Shown in pieces: positions 55,664 through 64,000 of a stretch of DNA of 64,000 bases. The stretch is from Flammeovirgaceae bacterium UBA4465. Lineage in GTDB: Bacteria; Bacteroidota; Bacteroidia; Cytophagales; Cyclobacteriaceae. Below the pieces are notes generated by a model. The model was given only the letters and a program-made list of their open reading frames with translations. It was not told the DNA's origin and made no database searches. The position numbers were made by a program, and so were the translations under genes. The stretch's first letter is position 1. The number at the start of each line of letters is the position of its first letter. The stretch covers positions 62,001-126,000 of the forward strand of contig CAJJBF010000004.1 in the NCBI GenBank assembly GCA_905182375.1. Direction: 5' to 3'.

Positions 55664-55701
55664 TTGAAAAAATTCTAATATTTATATTTTTTGCTTCTTT
55701 G

Positions 55702-56409
55702 TTATTTCTTGAGACCCAACTTGGCTTTCATTGCGGCCAACTCATCTGCTGCCTTAACATTGGAATTATCACCCAGAGCTGCATCAATCTCATTATCTAG
55801 AGATTTACTTTCACCTGCAATCTCACCATAAGCATCTGCTAAAGCCTCCTGCTGAGCCACTTTGTCTTTCATTCGCTCAAGCATCGCTACGGTACTATTG
55901 GTATCAATATTTGCCATTTGCTTATTTACCTTTGAAGTCGCTTCACTCACTTTTACACGGGCTTTCAAAGTCCTCAATTCATTTTCGAAAGTACTGACAT
56001 CAGACCTTAATTTTTTGATTTTTCCATCTAATTGAGCTACGTTACCCTCGAATCGGGTCATCTCTTCCTTGGATCTTTGCATTGCTTGAGAAAACTCTTC
56101 CTTCTTTGCCAAAGCCTCTCCAGCCAATCGATCTCCATCAGAGGCCTCTAATTCGCCTGCTTCTGCTTTCTTCAGCAATTGAATCGCCTTGTTTTCATAG
56201 TCCTGTGCTTTGTTTTTATTAGTCTGAAAATCATTTTTGGATCTGATGGCCATCGCTTTCACCTCAGCCATGGCCTTAAGGCTCCCATCTAAATCTTTTT
56301 TCAAATCCCTAATACCCTGTTCGGTCATCTTTATGGGATTTTCTAACTGATCCATTGCCGAATGTGCCTCGGCCTCTCCTACTTTAAAAAGTCTTTTAAA
56401 AACATTCAT
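55702..56409 (-). CDS. PspA/IM30-family membrane-stress protein
   Basis: The 235-residue, almost entirely coiled-coil protein starts with the amphipathic segment MNVFKRLFKVGEAEAHSAMD. The family core follows (LENPIKMTEQGIRDLKKDL, then long Lys/Glu/Ala helices, MLERMKDKVAQQEALADAYGE). PspA polymerises on the inner membrane and limits proton leakage. As in E. coli yjfJ, it sits behind a DUF2170-like gene (13 bases apart). Confidence 0.9.
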   Translation of the reverse strand: MNVFKRLFKVGEAEAHSAMDQLENPIKMTEQGIRDLKKDLDGSLKAMAEVKAMAIRSKNDFQTNKNKAQDYENKAIQLLKKAEAGELEASDGDRLAGEALAKKEEFSQAMQRSKEEMTRFEGNVAQLDGKIKKLRSDVSTFENELRTLKARVKVSEATSKVNKQMANIDTNSTVAMLERMKDKVAQQEALADAYGEIAGESKSLDNEIDAALGDNSNVKAADELAAMKAKLGLKK

Positions 56410-56422
56410 GATTTATTCTATT

Positions 56423-56818
56423 TTATTTTTTACTAAATTCAATTATTTCATTGGTGTATTCGCTGAGTAATAAAGCCAACGCATTCAATGTGGCCTCAAT
56501 CTCATTCAAATCTAAATTTTCACATTCGTGGGTATTGCGGAAAAAAACTTTTTTACCGGACTCATCTATAGCAAAAGCGCCATGGATGATGTCTCTGTTT
56601 TTAATCAACAACCTTTTATAGACCTCTAATGACTCATCTGTGAGCTCAAATAAAAATTGCTCCACAATAACGATGGGATCTGAGACAATCAATACGACAT
56701 TTTTCATACCCTCATCTTCTTTTTCAACTACCAAAATACCTTCTCCAGCATCTTGTGAAATAATTGAAAAATCAAGCTCCAACAAATAATCTCTTACTTT
56801 ATCAAAATATGCATTCAT
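56423..56818 (-). CDS. DUF2170-like protein (YjfI-like)
   Basis: The 131-residue acidic, soluble alpha/beta protein has YLLELDFSIISQDAGEG, IVIVEQFLFELTDESLEVYK, LIKNRDIIHGAFAIDESG, and a C-terminal helix (NEIEATLNALALLLSEY). Length, charge and position before pspA match YjfI/DUF2170, but the assignment rests mainly on context. First gene of the minus-strand operon, 149 bases from the divergent HTH regulator. Confidence 0.6.
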   Translation of the reverse strand: MNAYFDKVRDYLLELDFSIISQDAGEGILVVEKEDEGMKNVVLIVSDPIVIVEQFLFELTDESLEVYKRLLIKNRDIIHGAFAIDESGKKVFFRNTHECENLDLNEIEATLNALALLLSEYTNEIIEFSKK

Positions 56819-56967
56819 CTGTTCATTATATTTTTCATTAAATATCTATCTAATCTAACTATATCTCAAGTCAAAAGTCTATTTTTTTTGATTTGTAAGA
56901 TATATTTAGACTACGAAGATGGTCAAAATTTATTACATTTACGATAAATTGTGATAAAAATTGTGTC

Positions 56968-57756
56968 ATGGCTCAAAATTTTAGCAAAAACTTATCTTTC
57001 ATAGGTAGAAACATCAAGAAAATCCGTCAGGTAAAAAAAATAAGCCAGGCTGAATTCGCGCATTTATTTCACTTATCACGGCCCAGTATTGGCGCCTATG
57101 AAGAAGGGAGATCTGAACCAAAAATTGAAACACTGATTCAGATCGCGAAATATTTTAAACTTTCTATAGATGTTTTATTGACGCGAGAATTATCTATCAG
57201 CGAAATATTCAGCCTTGAATCTATCAAGAAGAAGTTGGATAAAGCCCATAACCTAGGCCTTGATCCATCTGCCACAACCGCAGCCCCATTGATCGATCAA
57301 GATCGATTTTTAGACTACGTTGTTCATCACCAAAACAATGATTTCATAGAACGACAGCCCAAAATAGGAATACCTGTGACCGCTTCATCTTACTTAATCT
57401 GTTTTGAAATGGTGGGCAGTGAAATGGTATTTCAACAACAAGGACTCCATCATGGTGATGTACTCATTAGCCAATTGGTTCGTCAAATAGATATACAAAA
57501 AGTATTGGGCCAGGTCGTCAGCTTGGTTACACCATCCGGTATATTCACCAAAAGATTGGATTCGGTAAACCAAAAGCACCTTCAATTAAAATCGGATGAC
57601 CCAAGTTATCCTTTGCAAGAAGTACTCATCGAAAATATCCTGCAAATATGGCAAGTCATCGGCGTCTTTAGCGAAAAAACCAATCCTCCCACCTATCTCG
57701 AAGATCGGATGCTCAAGCTAGAACAAGCGATTGATAAATTATCTTCCTCATCCTGA
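56968..57756 (+). CDS. XRE-type HTH regulator with S24/LexA-like C-terminal domain
   Basis: The 262-residue protein has an N-terminal HTH (about 10-66: KKISQAEFAHLFHLSRPSIGAYEEGR). A linker and a beta-rich C-terminal region follow (GIPVTASSYLICFEMVGSEMVF, HHGDVLISQL, LGQVVSLVTPSGIFTKRL) like the S24 phage repressor/LexA fold, without an evident Ser/Lys dyad. It diverges from the DUF2170-pspA operon and is the obvious candidate for its regulator. Autoregulation is likely but not shown. Confidence 0.8.
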   Translation: MAQNFSKNLSFIGRNIKKIRQVKKISQAEFAHLFHLSRPSIGAYEEGRSEPKIETLIQIAKYFKLSIDVLLTRELSISEIFSLESIKKKLDKAHNLGLDPSATTAAPLIDQDRFLDYVVHHQNNDFIERQPKIGIPVTASSYLICFEMVGSEMVFQQQGLHHGDVLISQLVRQIDIQKVLGQVVSLVTPSGIFTKRLDSVNQKHLQLKSDDPSYPLQEVLIENILQIWQVIGVFSEKTNPPTYLEDRMLKLEQAIDKLSSSS

Positions 57757-57798
57757 ATCAAGTACCCCCTGCCACATTCTAGCCGTGACCTCAGGATA

Positions 57799-58956
57799 CT
57801 AAGTTAAATGCTCTTGATCCCCAAAACGATCTACTGATAAAAAGGTTAGGTCTACCTCTTCACTTAATCCTCTGGCCATCTTCGAGAGGACGTCGCCTAT
57901 GGCGGGGACAAATTTGAATCCATGACCACTAAAACCCGTTGCTAAAATAATTTTTTCATCTGTTTGCGGTAGGTAGTCTATGATAAAATCATCATCTGAC
58001 GAATAAGTATACATGCAGCTGTTAATATTGAGCATTGTCATCTTCTGATCCCAAAAATAACGTCGACTTACCGCTAAAAGTCGTTCAGATCCCTGCGACC
58101 CGTCAAACGATTTTACCTGTCCAGGCTCGATAACTTCTCCCGGAGCATGGTAGGCTATCTTTAAACCTATCGGTCCATCAAATCCTTCAATGGGCAAGAT
58201 AGGGAAGCCATAATAAATCCCCGGTATTCCCTCCTCTTCGATTACCCAACAGGGAAAATCATCTATTGAAAACTCTTGCCAACGAGAGGGATTCAACCAT
58301 CCAATCAACTGCCTTGTAATCGTTAACTTGAGTTTGAAGCTGGGTAACAAAGATTGGATATGAGGCCCAGCGGTTAAAATTAATTTATCGGTTTGGTAGC
58401 TACTCTGATCGGTTTGGACAGCTATGTGGTTGGGGTGTTGCCGCCAAGAAATAACCCTTTCATTTTGTCTAAGAACCGCACCATGCATCAAGGCTTGCTG
58501 GGCATAAGTACGTATGGCTTTTTCAGGAGTAATGAATCCTGCTACTTCTTCAAATAAACCCTTATAATCTTTAGGAATCTGTAGAGGTGCATAATGATCC
58601 GTTGATATCGATGCCATATTCAAGTCATGTACGGAAACAGAGGACTGTATCCCTGAAATCAAAGGACCTTCGGGTTTTCCATAATAAGCAATCCCCGTCT
58701 GATGCAACAAGCTAACACCAGCATCTGACTCAATTTGTCTCCACCCAGCATAGGCTTTCTTGAGTAAAGGAACATAATTGGGGTGCTCAAAATAGGCCAA
58801 TCGGATCAATCTGCTTTGACCTGTGTGGCTTGACAACTCATTGGCCAAGGTGAACTGTTCCAATCCCAATACCTTCAACCCTTTTTTGGCCATATCACAA
58901 AGTGTCGCTGAACCCATAGATCCAACGCCTACGACAATGACATCATATTGTTCCAT
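57799..58956 (-). CDS. FAD-dependent sarcosine / N-methyl-amino-acid oxidase
   Basis: The 385-residue monomeric sarcosine oxidase-type enzyme (MSOX/SolA family) has the FAD motif DVIVVGVGSMGSATL (5-19). The covalent-FAD Cys is in NINSCMYTYSSDDDF, and the C-terminal ATGFSGHGFKFVPAIG is present. It would oxidise a secondary amine (sarcosine, N-methyltryptophan, pipecolate or fructosyl-amine), making H2O2. No signal peptide. Faces the HTH gene convergently and precedes nothing obvious, so substrate stays open. Confidence 0.85.
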   Translation of the reverse strand: MEQYDVIVVGVGSMGSATLCDMAKKGLKVLGLEQFTLANELSSHTGQSRLIRLAYFEHPNYVPLLKKAYAGWRQIESDAGVSLLHQTGIAYYGKPEGPLISGIQSSVSVHDLNMASISTDHYAPLQIPKDYKGLFEEVAGFITPEKAIRTYAQQALMHGAVLRQNERVISWRQHPNHIAVQTDQSSYQTDKLILTAGPHIQSLLPSFKLKLTITRQLIGWLNPSRWQEFSIDDFPCWVIEEEGIPGIYYGFPILPIEGFDGPIGLKIAYHAPGEVIEPGQVKSFDGSQGSERLLAVSRRYFWDQKMTMLNINSCMYTYSSDDDFIIDYLPQTDEKIILATGFSGHGFKFVPAIGDVLSKMARGLSEEVDLTFLSVDRFGDQEHLT

Positions 58957-58968
58957 CGATATGTGCAG

Positions 58969-59514
58969 CTATTGTGCCTCATCAATCAAAATCTCTAAAT
59001 CGTTAATAATTGCCGTTACCTCAATCATTTTTGTTTCATAACGGTCATCTTTGAGGCTGTTGTGAACAAAATGATGGACGTGCTTATTGGCCTTTTTAAG
59101 GGTCCGCGGGCTGATGTTAAATTCCGTATAGTCCAGCAAAAGCTTCGCCATCGCTGCTGCTTTCAGACCTCCATTGAGATATAACTTAAGAATATCTACA
59201 AAATGATCGCTAACATCAAAACCCTCAAGGGCCTCGACCAAACTTCCATTACGTGCTTTGAGCTTAGGATCATGAATGGCCACAAATAAACCGGGCAATG
59301 CCGATTGATTATCTTCTATTTGAGCAAGGGTATTGACTGCCAAGTATTGAACATCCAAATCTTCCTCATAGAGCAATGTCAACAAACGTTCAATGATTTC
59401 GGGACCCCCTATTTGAGCTAGGGCTGCTACATTGAGGTAGACCTCGTCATCTTTTTTGTAGAAATTAGCAATACAAGTTTCTATGTCTTTCATATACTCC
59501 GTGGAAGATTCCAT
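58969..59514 (-). CDS. HEAT-repeat-like protein
   Basis: The 181-residue all-helical protein has HEAT-like units (LNVAALAQIGGPEIIERLLT, VQYLAVNTLAQIEDNQSALP). The second half is less repetitive (LKKANKHVHHFVHNSLKDDR). No signal peptide and no catalytic motif; probably a small scaffold. It lies 12 bases upstream of the oxidase gene and is likely co-transcribed. Confidence 0.6.
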   Translation of the reverse strand: MESSTEYMKDIETCIANFYKKDDEVYLNVAALAQIGGPEIIERLLTLLYEEDLDVQYLAVNTLAQIEDNQSALPGLFVAIHDPKLKARNGSLVEALEGFDVSDHFVDILKLYLNGGLKAAAMAKLLLDYTEFNISPRTLKKANKHVHHFVHNSLKDDRYETKMIEVTAIINDLEILIDEAQ

Positions 59515-59802
59515 TGATTATCCTCAAATATCGATCAACCAAGCGTCAGTACATAGTTATTTGAATAAAAAGTTAGCTTTCCTATTGCTTAATTTCAATG
59601 TTATAATCATTAAATTATAGAAATTAATGTCACTATCAAGATATCATTCTATTTCGAGATCCTTAACCTAAATCCCAATTTTCTCCAGTATTAGAACCAT
59701 ACCTACCAGACATCCTTTTGGAATGAATAGGTTTACAAGATTATACTTAGATCTTATTCGAGGTGCTATCTGACCGGCTTTACCTCTATATAATAGTCCG
59801 GA

Positions 59803-61401
59803 TCAATTTCCAGCGCTGGAGTGGTTCGGTGCGCGAGTGGGTACGCTTGCCATGAAGTCGTCGGCCTCAACCTGACCGATCTCGTCGTCTATTTTGAGAT
59901 CAATCGGCATATTAAATCCTTCCAAGGTCTCACCCCATCGATAAATAAGTTTGTTCTCCTCCGTATGATATTCAAAGATGGGGATTTGGGAGGTTCTCAA
60001 ATATTGATCAAAAAATGACTTCAGTTCCAATCCCGTCTCCTCAGCCATGAAAATTTCTATTTGCTCCGTGGTAACCGTTTGGTGATAAAATGCAGCTCCA
60101 ATTCCCCTAAGGGTTTGTCTCCACTGCTCATCGTCATTCAAAATCTGTCTCACCATATTCAAGATATTTGCCCCCTTAGAATATACATCGCTGTCATGGT
60201 GACTACTGTTTACATCGTAATCTCCGATCATAGGGAATTTATTACGAATGCTTTTTCTCGTGCCTCGACAATATTCCTGACCTGCCGCCTTTCCATAAAA
60301 ATATTCCACAAAGAGGCTTTCCGAATAGGCAGTAAACCCTTCATGAATCCAAATATCAGCCGCATCCTTAAAAGTAACGTTGTTGGCAAACCATTCATGA
60401 CCCGATTCATGGACAATGATAAAGTCAAATTTTAATCCCCAGCCCGTTCCACTTACATCCTTACCCAAATAACCATTTTGAAATTGATTGCCATAGGTGA
60501 TCGAACTCTGATGCTCCATACCTAAGTAAGGGGCCTCTACGAGTTGGAAACCATCTTCGTAAAAGGGATAAGGACCCATCCAAAACTCAAAGGCTTCGAG
60601 CATTCGCGGGACTTCAACAAAATGTTTTTTGGCCCTAACTTCATTTTCTCTAAGTACCCAATACGTCACATCGAGAGATCCGTTAAGACCTGCATAAGGT
60701 GCTGACCAACTGACATAATCACCTATATTGATGTTCACTCCGTAATTATTGATGGGATTGGCCACAAACCAATGATAGGTTTTCGTACCTTTTTGATTAT
60801 TGTGCTCGATACTCCTTAAACGACCATTGGATACATCTACCAATGCTTTGGGTACTTCGATGCTCATAAGCATAGAATCTACCTCATCATACATATGATC
60901 TTTATTCGGCCACCAGACACTGGCACCTAAGCCTTGACAAGAGGTCGCAACGAAATCCATTCCTTTAGCGTCTTGCTGCCAAGTTACGCCCCCATCCCAA
61001 GGAGGACGTTTGGCCGTCTGTGGTTTACCAGCGTAAAATATTTGAACAGATTCCATGTTTCCTACTCGCTGGGGTTTGGTCAATGTAATGAAATGTGCAT
61101 TTCCTTCAGAGCGAATATCCAAGGCCGCCCCATCTTGTAAAACCTTAGTAATCTTCAAGGGTGCTTGCAAATCTATCTGCAATATATCATGGGGCTCAAG
61201 TACTTTGTAATAGACCCGGTTGCTACCTATAATCTCACGGCTATCAGGTATTACTTCAATGGCCAAATGGTAATAGCTTACATCCCACCACGCACGCTCT
61301 GGCGTGATCGATCCCCGTAAGGAATCTTGTCGATCATAGTTTGATTGCCCGTTCAAGTGAAATGTAAACCCTATCAGAAAGAAAAGAAAAACCCATCTCA
61401 T
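59803..61401 (-). CDS. Exported M1-family aminopeptidase, C-terminus altered by a frameshift
   Basis: The 532-residue protein has a signal peptide (MRWVFLFFLIGFTFHLNGQS). The catalytic core is intact: YLGMEHQSS (family GxMEN loop, 293-300), zinc site HESGH (331-335) and Glu354 in WIHEGF. After IDDEIGQV (about 59870-59880) the encoded end is unrelated. The family-like end (LRPTTSWQAYPL ... IDPDYYIEVKPVR) runs on in the next frame to a stop at 59766-59768. One indel thus replaces the last ~30 residues. Start ATG overlaps the pepP stop by 4 bases. Activity may survive, as the lost part is outside the active site. Confidence 0.85.
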   Translation of the reverse strand: MRWVFLFFLIGFTFHLNGQSNYDRQDSLRGSITPERAWWDVSYYHLAIEVIPDSREIIGSNRVYYKVLEPHDILQIDLQAPLKITKVLQDGAALDIRSEGNAHFITLTKPQRVGNMESVQIFYAGKPQTAKRPPWDGGVTWQQDAKGMDFVATSCQGLGASVWWPNKDHMYDEVDSMLMSIEVPKALVDVSNGRLRSIEHNNQKGTKTYHWFVANPINNYGVNINIGDYVSWSAPYAGLNGSLDVTYWVLRENEVRAKKHFVEVPRMLEAFEFWMGPYPFYEDGFQLVEAPYLGMEHQSSITYGNQFQNGYLGKDVSGTGWGLKFDFIIVHESGHEWFANNVTFKDAADIWIHEGFTAYSESLFVEYFYGKAAGQEYCRGTRKSIRNKFPMIGDYDVNSSHHDSDVYSKGANILNMVRQILNDDEQWRQTLRGIGAAFYHQTVTTEQIEIFMAEETGLELKSFFDQYLRTSQIPIFEYHTEENKLIYRWGETLEGFNMPIDLKIDDEIGQVEADDFMASVPTRAPNHSSAGN

Positions 61402-62801
61402 GACAAAGCGCCTTTTCTAATGGATTCAATATCATCTGAACTTGAGACCAAAGGCGTTCCTAGTAACTGGGCGCCATCAGCAGTAATGACAAAATCATCT
61501 TCAATTCTTATCCCTCCGAAATCAGCGTGTTTTTCAAGCAATGGATAATTAATGAAATCACGATAACTCCCTTTTGCTTTGTGTTGCTTAATTAATTCAG
61601 GAATGACATAGATGCCTGGTTCAATGGTCACTACATAACCTGGAGTCAAAGATTTTCCCAACCGCAAAGATTTTAAACCAAAAGCAGTACTCTTTTTAAG
61701 TTGATCGTCATAACCCACATAGGCCTCTCCAAAATTTTCCATATCATGAACATCTAAGCCCATCATGTGTCCTAAACCACATTGAAAAAACATCGTATGA
61801 GCACCTGCAGCCACGGCATCTTGTGGATGGCCTTTCATGATGCCTACTTCTACCAGGCCCTCAACCAAAACTCGACAGGCCAATAAATGGAGGTCTAAAA
61901 ATCTGATACCTGGTTTTAATGCGGCAATGGCTGCAAGATGCGATCGATGAACAACATCGTACAACTCTTTCTGCAAAGTAGAGAAAGTAGGATCTACAGG
62001 AAAGGTACGGGTCATGTCTCCCGCATACAGATGAGAGGATTCAGCTCCGGCATCACACAACAACAAATCCCCTCCAGATAGGGTATTGCCATAATAATGA
62101 TTGTGTAAAATCTGGCCATCAATGGTAACAATGGGCTGAAAGGAAATATTGACGTTTTGCTCATGTGCAACTTGACGTACTCTGCTGGCTAATTCATACT
62201 CTTTCATCCCTGCCTTGGCCTGTTGCATCAAACTTAAATGAATTTGCGAAGTGATCGAAGCCGCCTCATGCAGTGACGACAGTTCTTCAGGACTCTTTAC
62301 CGCTCGTTGGGCAGCTACCCCTTTGATAAAAGGCACCGAATATCCCAAATCAACCTCCGTATAAGATCGATCTAATAGGGAAGTCAAAAATAATATATGC
62401 TCAGGTCGATAAGCAGGCAAATAATGTACTTCCCTTTGGGAAAGGTAAGCTTTCATCTTTTCAAGAGGGCGTGTATCCAGAATCCCGACTTTGGCACTCA
62501 TATCAGCCATCGTTGGTTGTGGTCCTCTCCACACAATTTCATCAAGAGTCAGCTCGTCTCCGAAAATAATTTCTTCCCCGGAGTCAAGATCGACCAATGC
62601 ATGCAATCCCGGAAGATTCAATCCGAAATAGTACAAGAAAGTACTGTCTTGCCGGTAAGGATACCAATTGTCTTTAAAATTGATACTCGACTCTTGATTT
62701 CCCAAAAATAGAAGCACTCCCGATCCTATAAATTTCTTCTTAAGGAGCGCTCGACGTTTTACATACGTCTCTGTACTGAATAGCTGATTATTATTTTCCA
62801 C
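61398..62801 (-). CDS. pepP: Aminopeptidase P (Xaa-Pro aminopeptidase, M24B)
   Basis: The 467-residue cytoplasmic enzyme removes N-terminal residues before proline. The N-terminal creatinase-like domain (about 1-170) has FKDNWYPYRQDSTFLYYFGL. The metal ligands are LLCDAGAESSHLYAGDMTRTF (two Asp), GLGHMMGLDVHD (His), TIEPGIYV (Glu) and RIEDDFVI (Glu). The start is GTG at 62801, overlapping the S9 peptidase stop by 11 bases, and its stop overlaps the M1 gene start. Confidence 0.92.
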   Translation of the reverse strand: MENNNQLFSTETYVKRRALLKKKFIGSGVLLFLGNQESSINFKDNWYPYRQDSTFLYYFGLNLPGLHALVDLDSGEEIIFGDELTLDEIVWRGPQPTMADMSAKVGILDTRPLEKMKAYLSQREVHYLPAYRPEHILFLTSLLDRSYTEVDLGYSVPFIKGVAAQRAVKSPEELSSLHEAASITSQIHLSLMQQAKAGMKEYELASRVRQVAHEQNVNISFQPIVTIDGQILHNHYYGNTLSGGDLLLCDAGAESSHLYAGDMTRTFPVDPTFSTLQKELYDVVHRSHLAAIAALKPGIRFLDLHLLACRVLVEGLVEVGIMKGHPQDAVAAGAHTMFFQCGLGHMMGLDVHDMENFGEAYVGYDDQLKKSTAFGLKSLRLGKSLTPGYVVTIEPGIYVIPELIKQHKAKGSYRDFINYPLLEKHADFGGIRIEDDFVITADGAQLLGTPLVSSSDDIESIRKGALS

Positions 62802-64000
62802 CGGGGGGTAAGTTTTGATTCAAATAATGGGTAAGTGTCGTTTGTAAGTGTAAGGTCGTACCTTCGCCCTCGTTGATCGAGTGTGACCTGCCCGGATAGG
62901 CGAGCATGGAAAAGATTTTATTGTGCTTGACTAGCTCATTGATGAGCACTTCAGTGCCTTGGTAATGCACGTTATCATCTGCCGTACCATGTACGACAAG
63001 TAAATTTCCCTCTAGTTGATGGGCATAAGTAATGGGTGATCCCTTTTCATAACTTTCTGGCATCAATTGAGGAATCCCTGAGTAACGTTCTTGATAAATA
63101 TTGTCATAGAGCCTTTGATCTGGCACAGGTGCTATGGACATTCCGGTATGATATAATTTAGGATATCTAAACATCATATTTAAAGTCATGGAACCACCTC
63201 CACTCCAACCCCAGATACCTATTCTATCTCCATCTATAAAGGAAAATCGATCTTTTAATGCGGTTAGCCCAGCAGCTTGATCTTTCGATGAGAGGACACC
63301 TATTTGACCATAAACACATTTTCTCCATTCACGACCTTTGGGACTCGGCGTTCCTCTATTGTCAATGCTCATGACAATGTAACCCTGCTGCGCCAACATT
63401 TGGTGCCAGAGGTATCTACTCCCTCCCCATTTATCTACAACTGTTTGACCCCAAGGTTCACCATATACATAAAAGAGCACCGGATATTTTTTTGAAGGAT
63501 CAAAATTGGGTGGTTTAATCATAAATGCCTCTAGTGATAGGCCATTGGGTAGGGTGATTTGTAAAAATTCTTTAGGATTAACTTCAAGCTGAGCTACCTT
63601 TTTTCTCAAAGATTGATGATCTATGAAAGAGGTAATGACGCGATGATCAGGTAGGGAAATAAGATCTGTCACGGGTGGGACATTGGCTGCAGAATAGGTG
63701 TGATGTGCATATTTCCCATTAGGAGAAATTTGATAGGTATGCCAGCCTGATTGACCTTCCGGAGTGACACGCTGGGGTGATCCTTTTTTCGAATTAAGGG
63801 GTGCTCTCCATAAATAACGTTGTGTAGGATTGTTGGGAGAGGCTATGTAGTAAAGCCAATCATTTTTTTCATCCAACAAGGAAATGGACAAAAGATCTGA
63901 ATCTAAGGGACTGATCGCTTTTTCTCTTCCCTCTCGAATCAAATACAGGGATTTCCATCCATTTTTTTCAGAAACCCAGCTAAAGGCTTTCCCTTTCTCA
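62791..64000 (-). CDS. S9 prolyl oligopeptidase / DPP-IV-like peptidase (N-terminus beyond window)
   Basis: About 403 C-terminal residues are seen, and the frame stays open to the right edge (SWVSEKNGWKSLYLIREG). The beta-propeller end leads to the alpha/beta hydrolase: nucleophile Ser in WGWSGGGSM, Asp in HGTADDNVHYQ, and His in PGRSHSINEG. The long QGYIVMSIDNRGTPSPKGRE is typical of DPP-IV/acylaminoacyl peptidases. Likely periplasmic. First seen gene of a peptidase operon with pepP and the M1 enzyme. Confidence 0.9.
   Translation of the reverse strand, partial: EKGKAFSWVSEKNGWKSLYLIREGREKAISPLDSDLLSISLLDEKNDWLYYIASPNNPTQRYLWRAPLNSKKGSPQRVTPEGQSGWHTYQISPNGKYAHHTYSAANVPPVTDLISLPDHRVITSFIDHQSLRKKVAQLEVNPKEFLQITLPNGLSLEAFMIKPPNFDPSKKYPVLFYVYGEPWGQTVVDKWGGSRYLWHQMLAQQGYIVMSIDNRGTPSPKGREWRKCVYGQIGVLSSKDQAAGLTALKDRFSFIDGDRIGIWGWSGGGSMTLNMMFRYPKLYHTGMSIAPVPDQRLYDNIYQERYSGIPQLMPESYEKGSPITYAHQLEGNLLVVHGTADDNVHYQGTEVLINELVKHNKIFSMLAYPGRSHSINEGEGTTLHLQTTLTHYLNQNLPPGGK

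Overview
The window looks like chromosomal DNA of a member of the Bacteroidota. It is AT-rich. It has a DUF4856/imelysin/TonB-receptor iron cluster, a decayed CotH-type secreted protein whose tail resembles a type IX secretion (T9SS) sorting domain, a long Bacteroidota-type PurF and a Kdo transferase (a lipid A-based outer membrane). Several genes have the Bacteroidota -7 promoter box TAnnTTTG just upstream of the start codon. No rRNA, tRNA, CRISPR array, transposase or phage gene was seen. Non-ATG starts are common (TTG or GTG for nuoN, nuoH, waaA, rsgA, pepP and several genes of the polyamine locus).

Layout. 1-5.7 kb: a tightly overlapping minus-strand operon for iron acquisition (DUF4856 lipoprotein, imelysin lipoprotein, HTTM membrane protein, TonB-dependent receptor running off the left edge). 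5.8-8.5 kb: methylmalonyl-CoA epimerase, divergent from an IscA-type Fe-S protein, then purF. 8.5-16 kb: nuoHIJKLMN, the membrane half of complex I plus NuoI; purF is translationally coupled behind nuoN. 16-19.1 kb: a glutamate racemase gene with two frameshifts and a large, clearly decayed CotH/lamin-tail gene. 19.1-25.8 kb: cystathionine beta-synthase and a cystathionine gamma-lyase/synthase, which suggest reverse transsulfuration, around two exported peptidases and a frameshifted LOG-family gene, then OsmC. 25.9-32 kb: DAHP synthase, a sulfotransferase, a PcrA/UvrD helicase and a FAN1-like VRR-NUC nuclease. 32-37 kb: NhaC antiporter, DEDDy exonuclease, cupin, YigZ and a TPR protein. 37-40 kb: rsgA, waaA and an ankyrin protein. 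40-46.3 kb: low-molecular-weight phosphatase, a small GldL-like membrane protein, a heavy-metal-domain protein coupled to an outer-membrane protein, a Kazal-domain lipoprotein, and divergent oxyR/katG with a LysR-type operator. 46.3-48 kb: a sulfite-dehydrogenase-like molybdoenzyme with its cytochrome c.

The most interesting segment is 48.06-57.76 kb. Two convergent operons bring together a minimal S-adenosylmethionine decarboxylase (Ser/His/Cys catalytic spacing intact), a six-TM voltage-gated K+ channel, two different membrane-anchored aminopropyltransferase (spermidine synthase)-like proteins, a Tat-exported FAD amine-oxidase-like lipoprotein, DUF350, a Ser/Gly-rich lipoprotein, DUF4178, a 47-residue membrane peptide absent from ordinary ORF calls, PspA/IM30 and a DUF2170-like protein. 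A HTH regulator with an S24-like C-terminus is divergent to them. This resembles an elaborated version of the poorly understood E. coli yjfIJKLMC operon. I infer a membrane-stress system that makes or modifies polyamines at the membrane together with K+ flux. 57.8-64 kb: an amine/sarcosine oxidase, a HEAT protein and a coupled peptidase operon (S9 DPP-IV-like, aminopeptidase P, M1 peptidase), the last with a frameshifted C-terminus.

A recurrent oddity is single-base indels that break otherwise well-conserved reading frames (murI, LOG, M1, CotH). In the CotH gene in-frame stops as well show real decay. In the others, sequencing or assembly error cannot be excluded.
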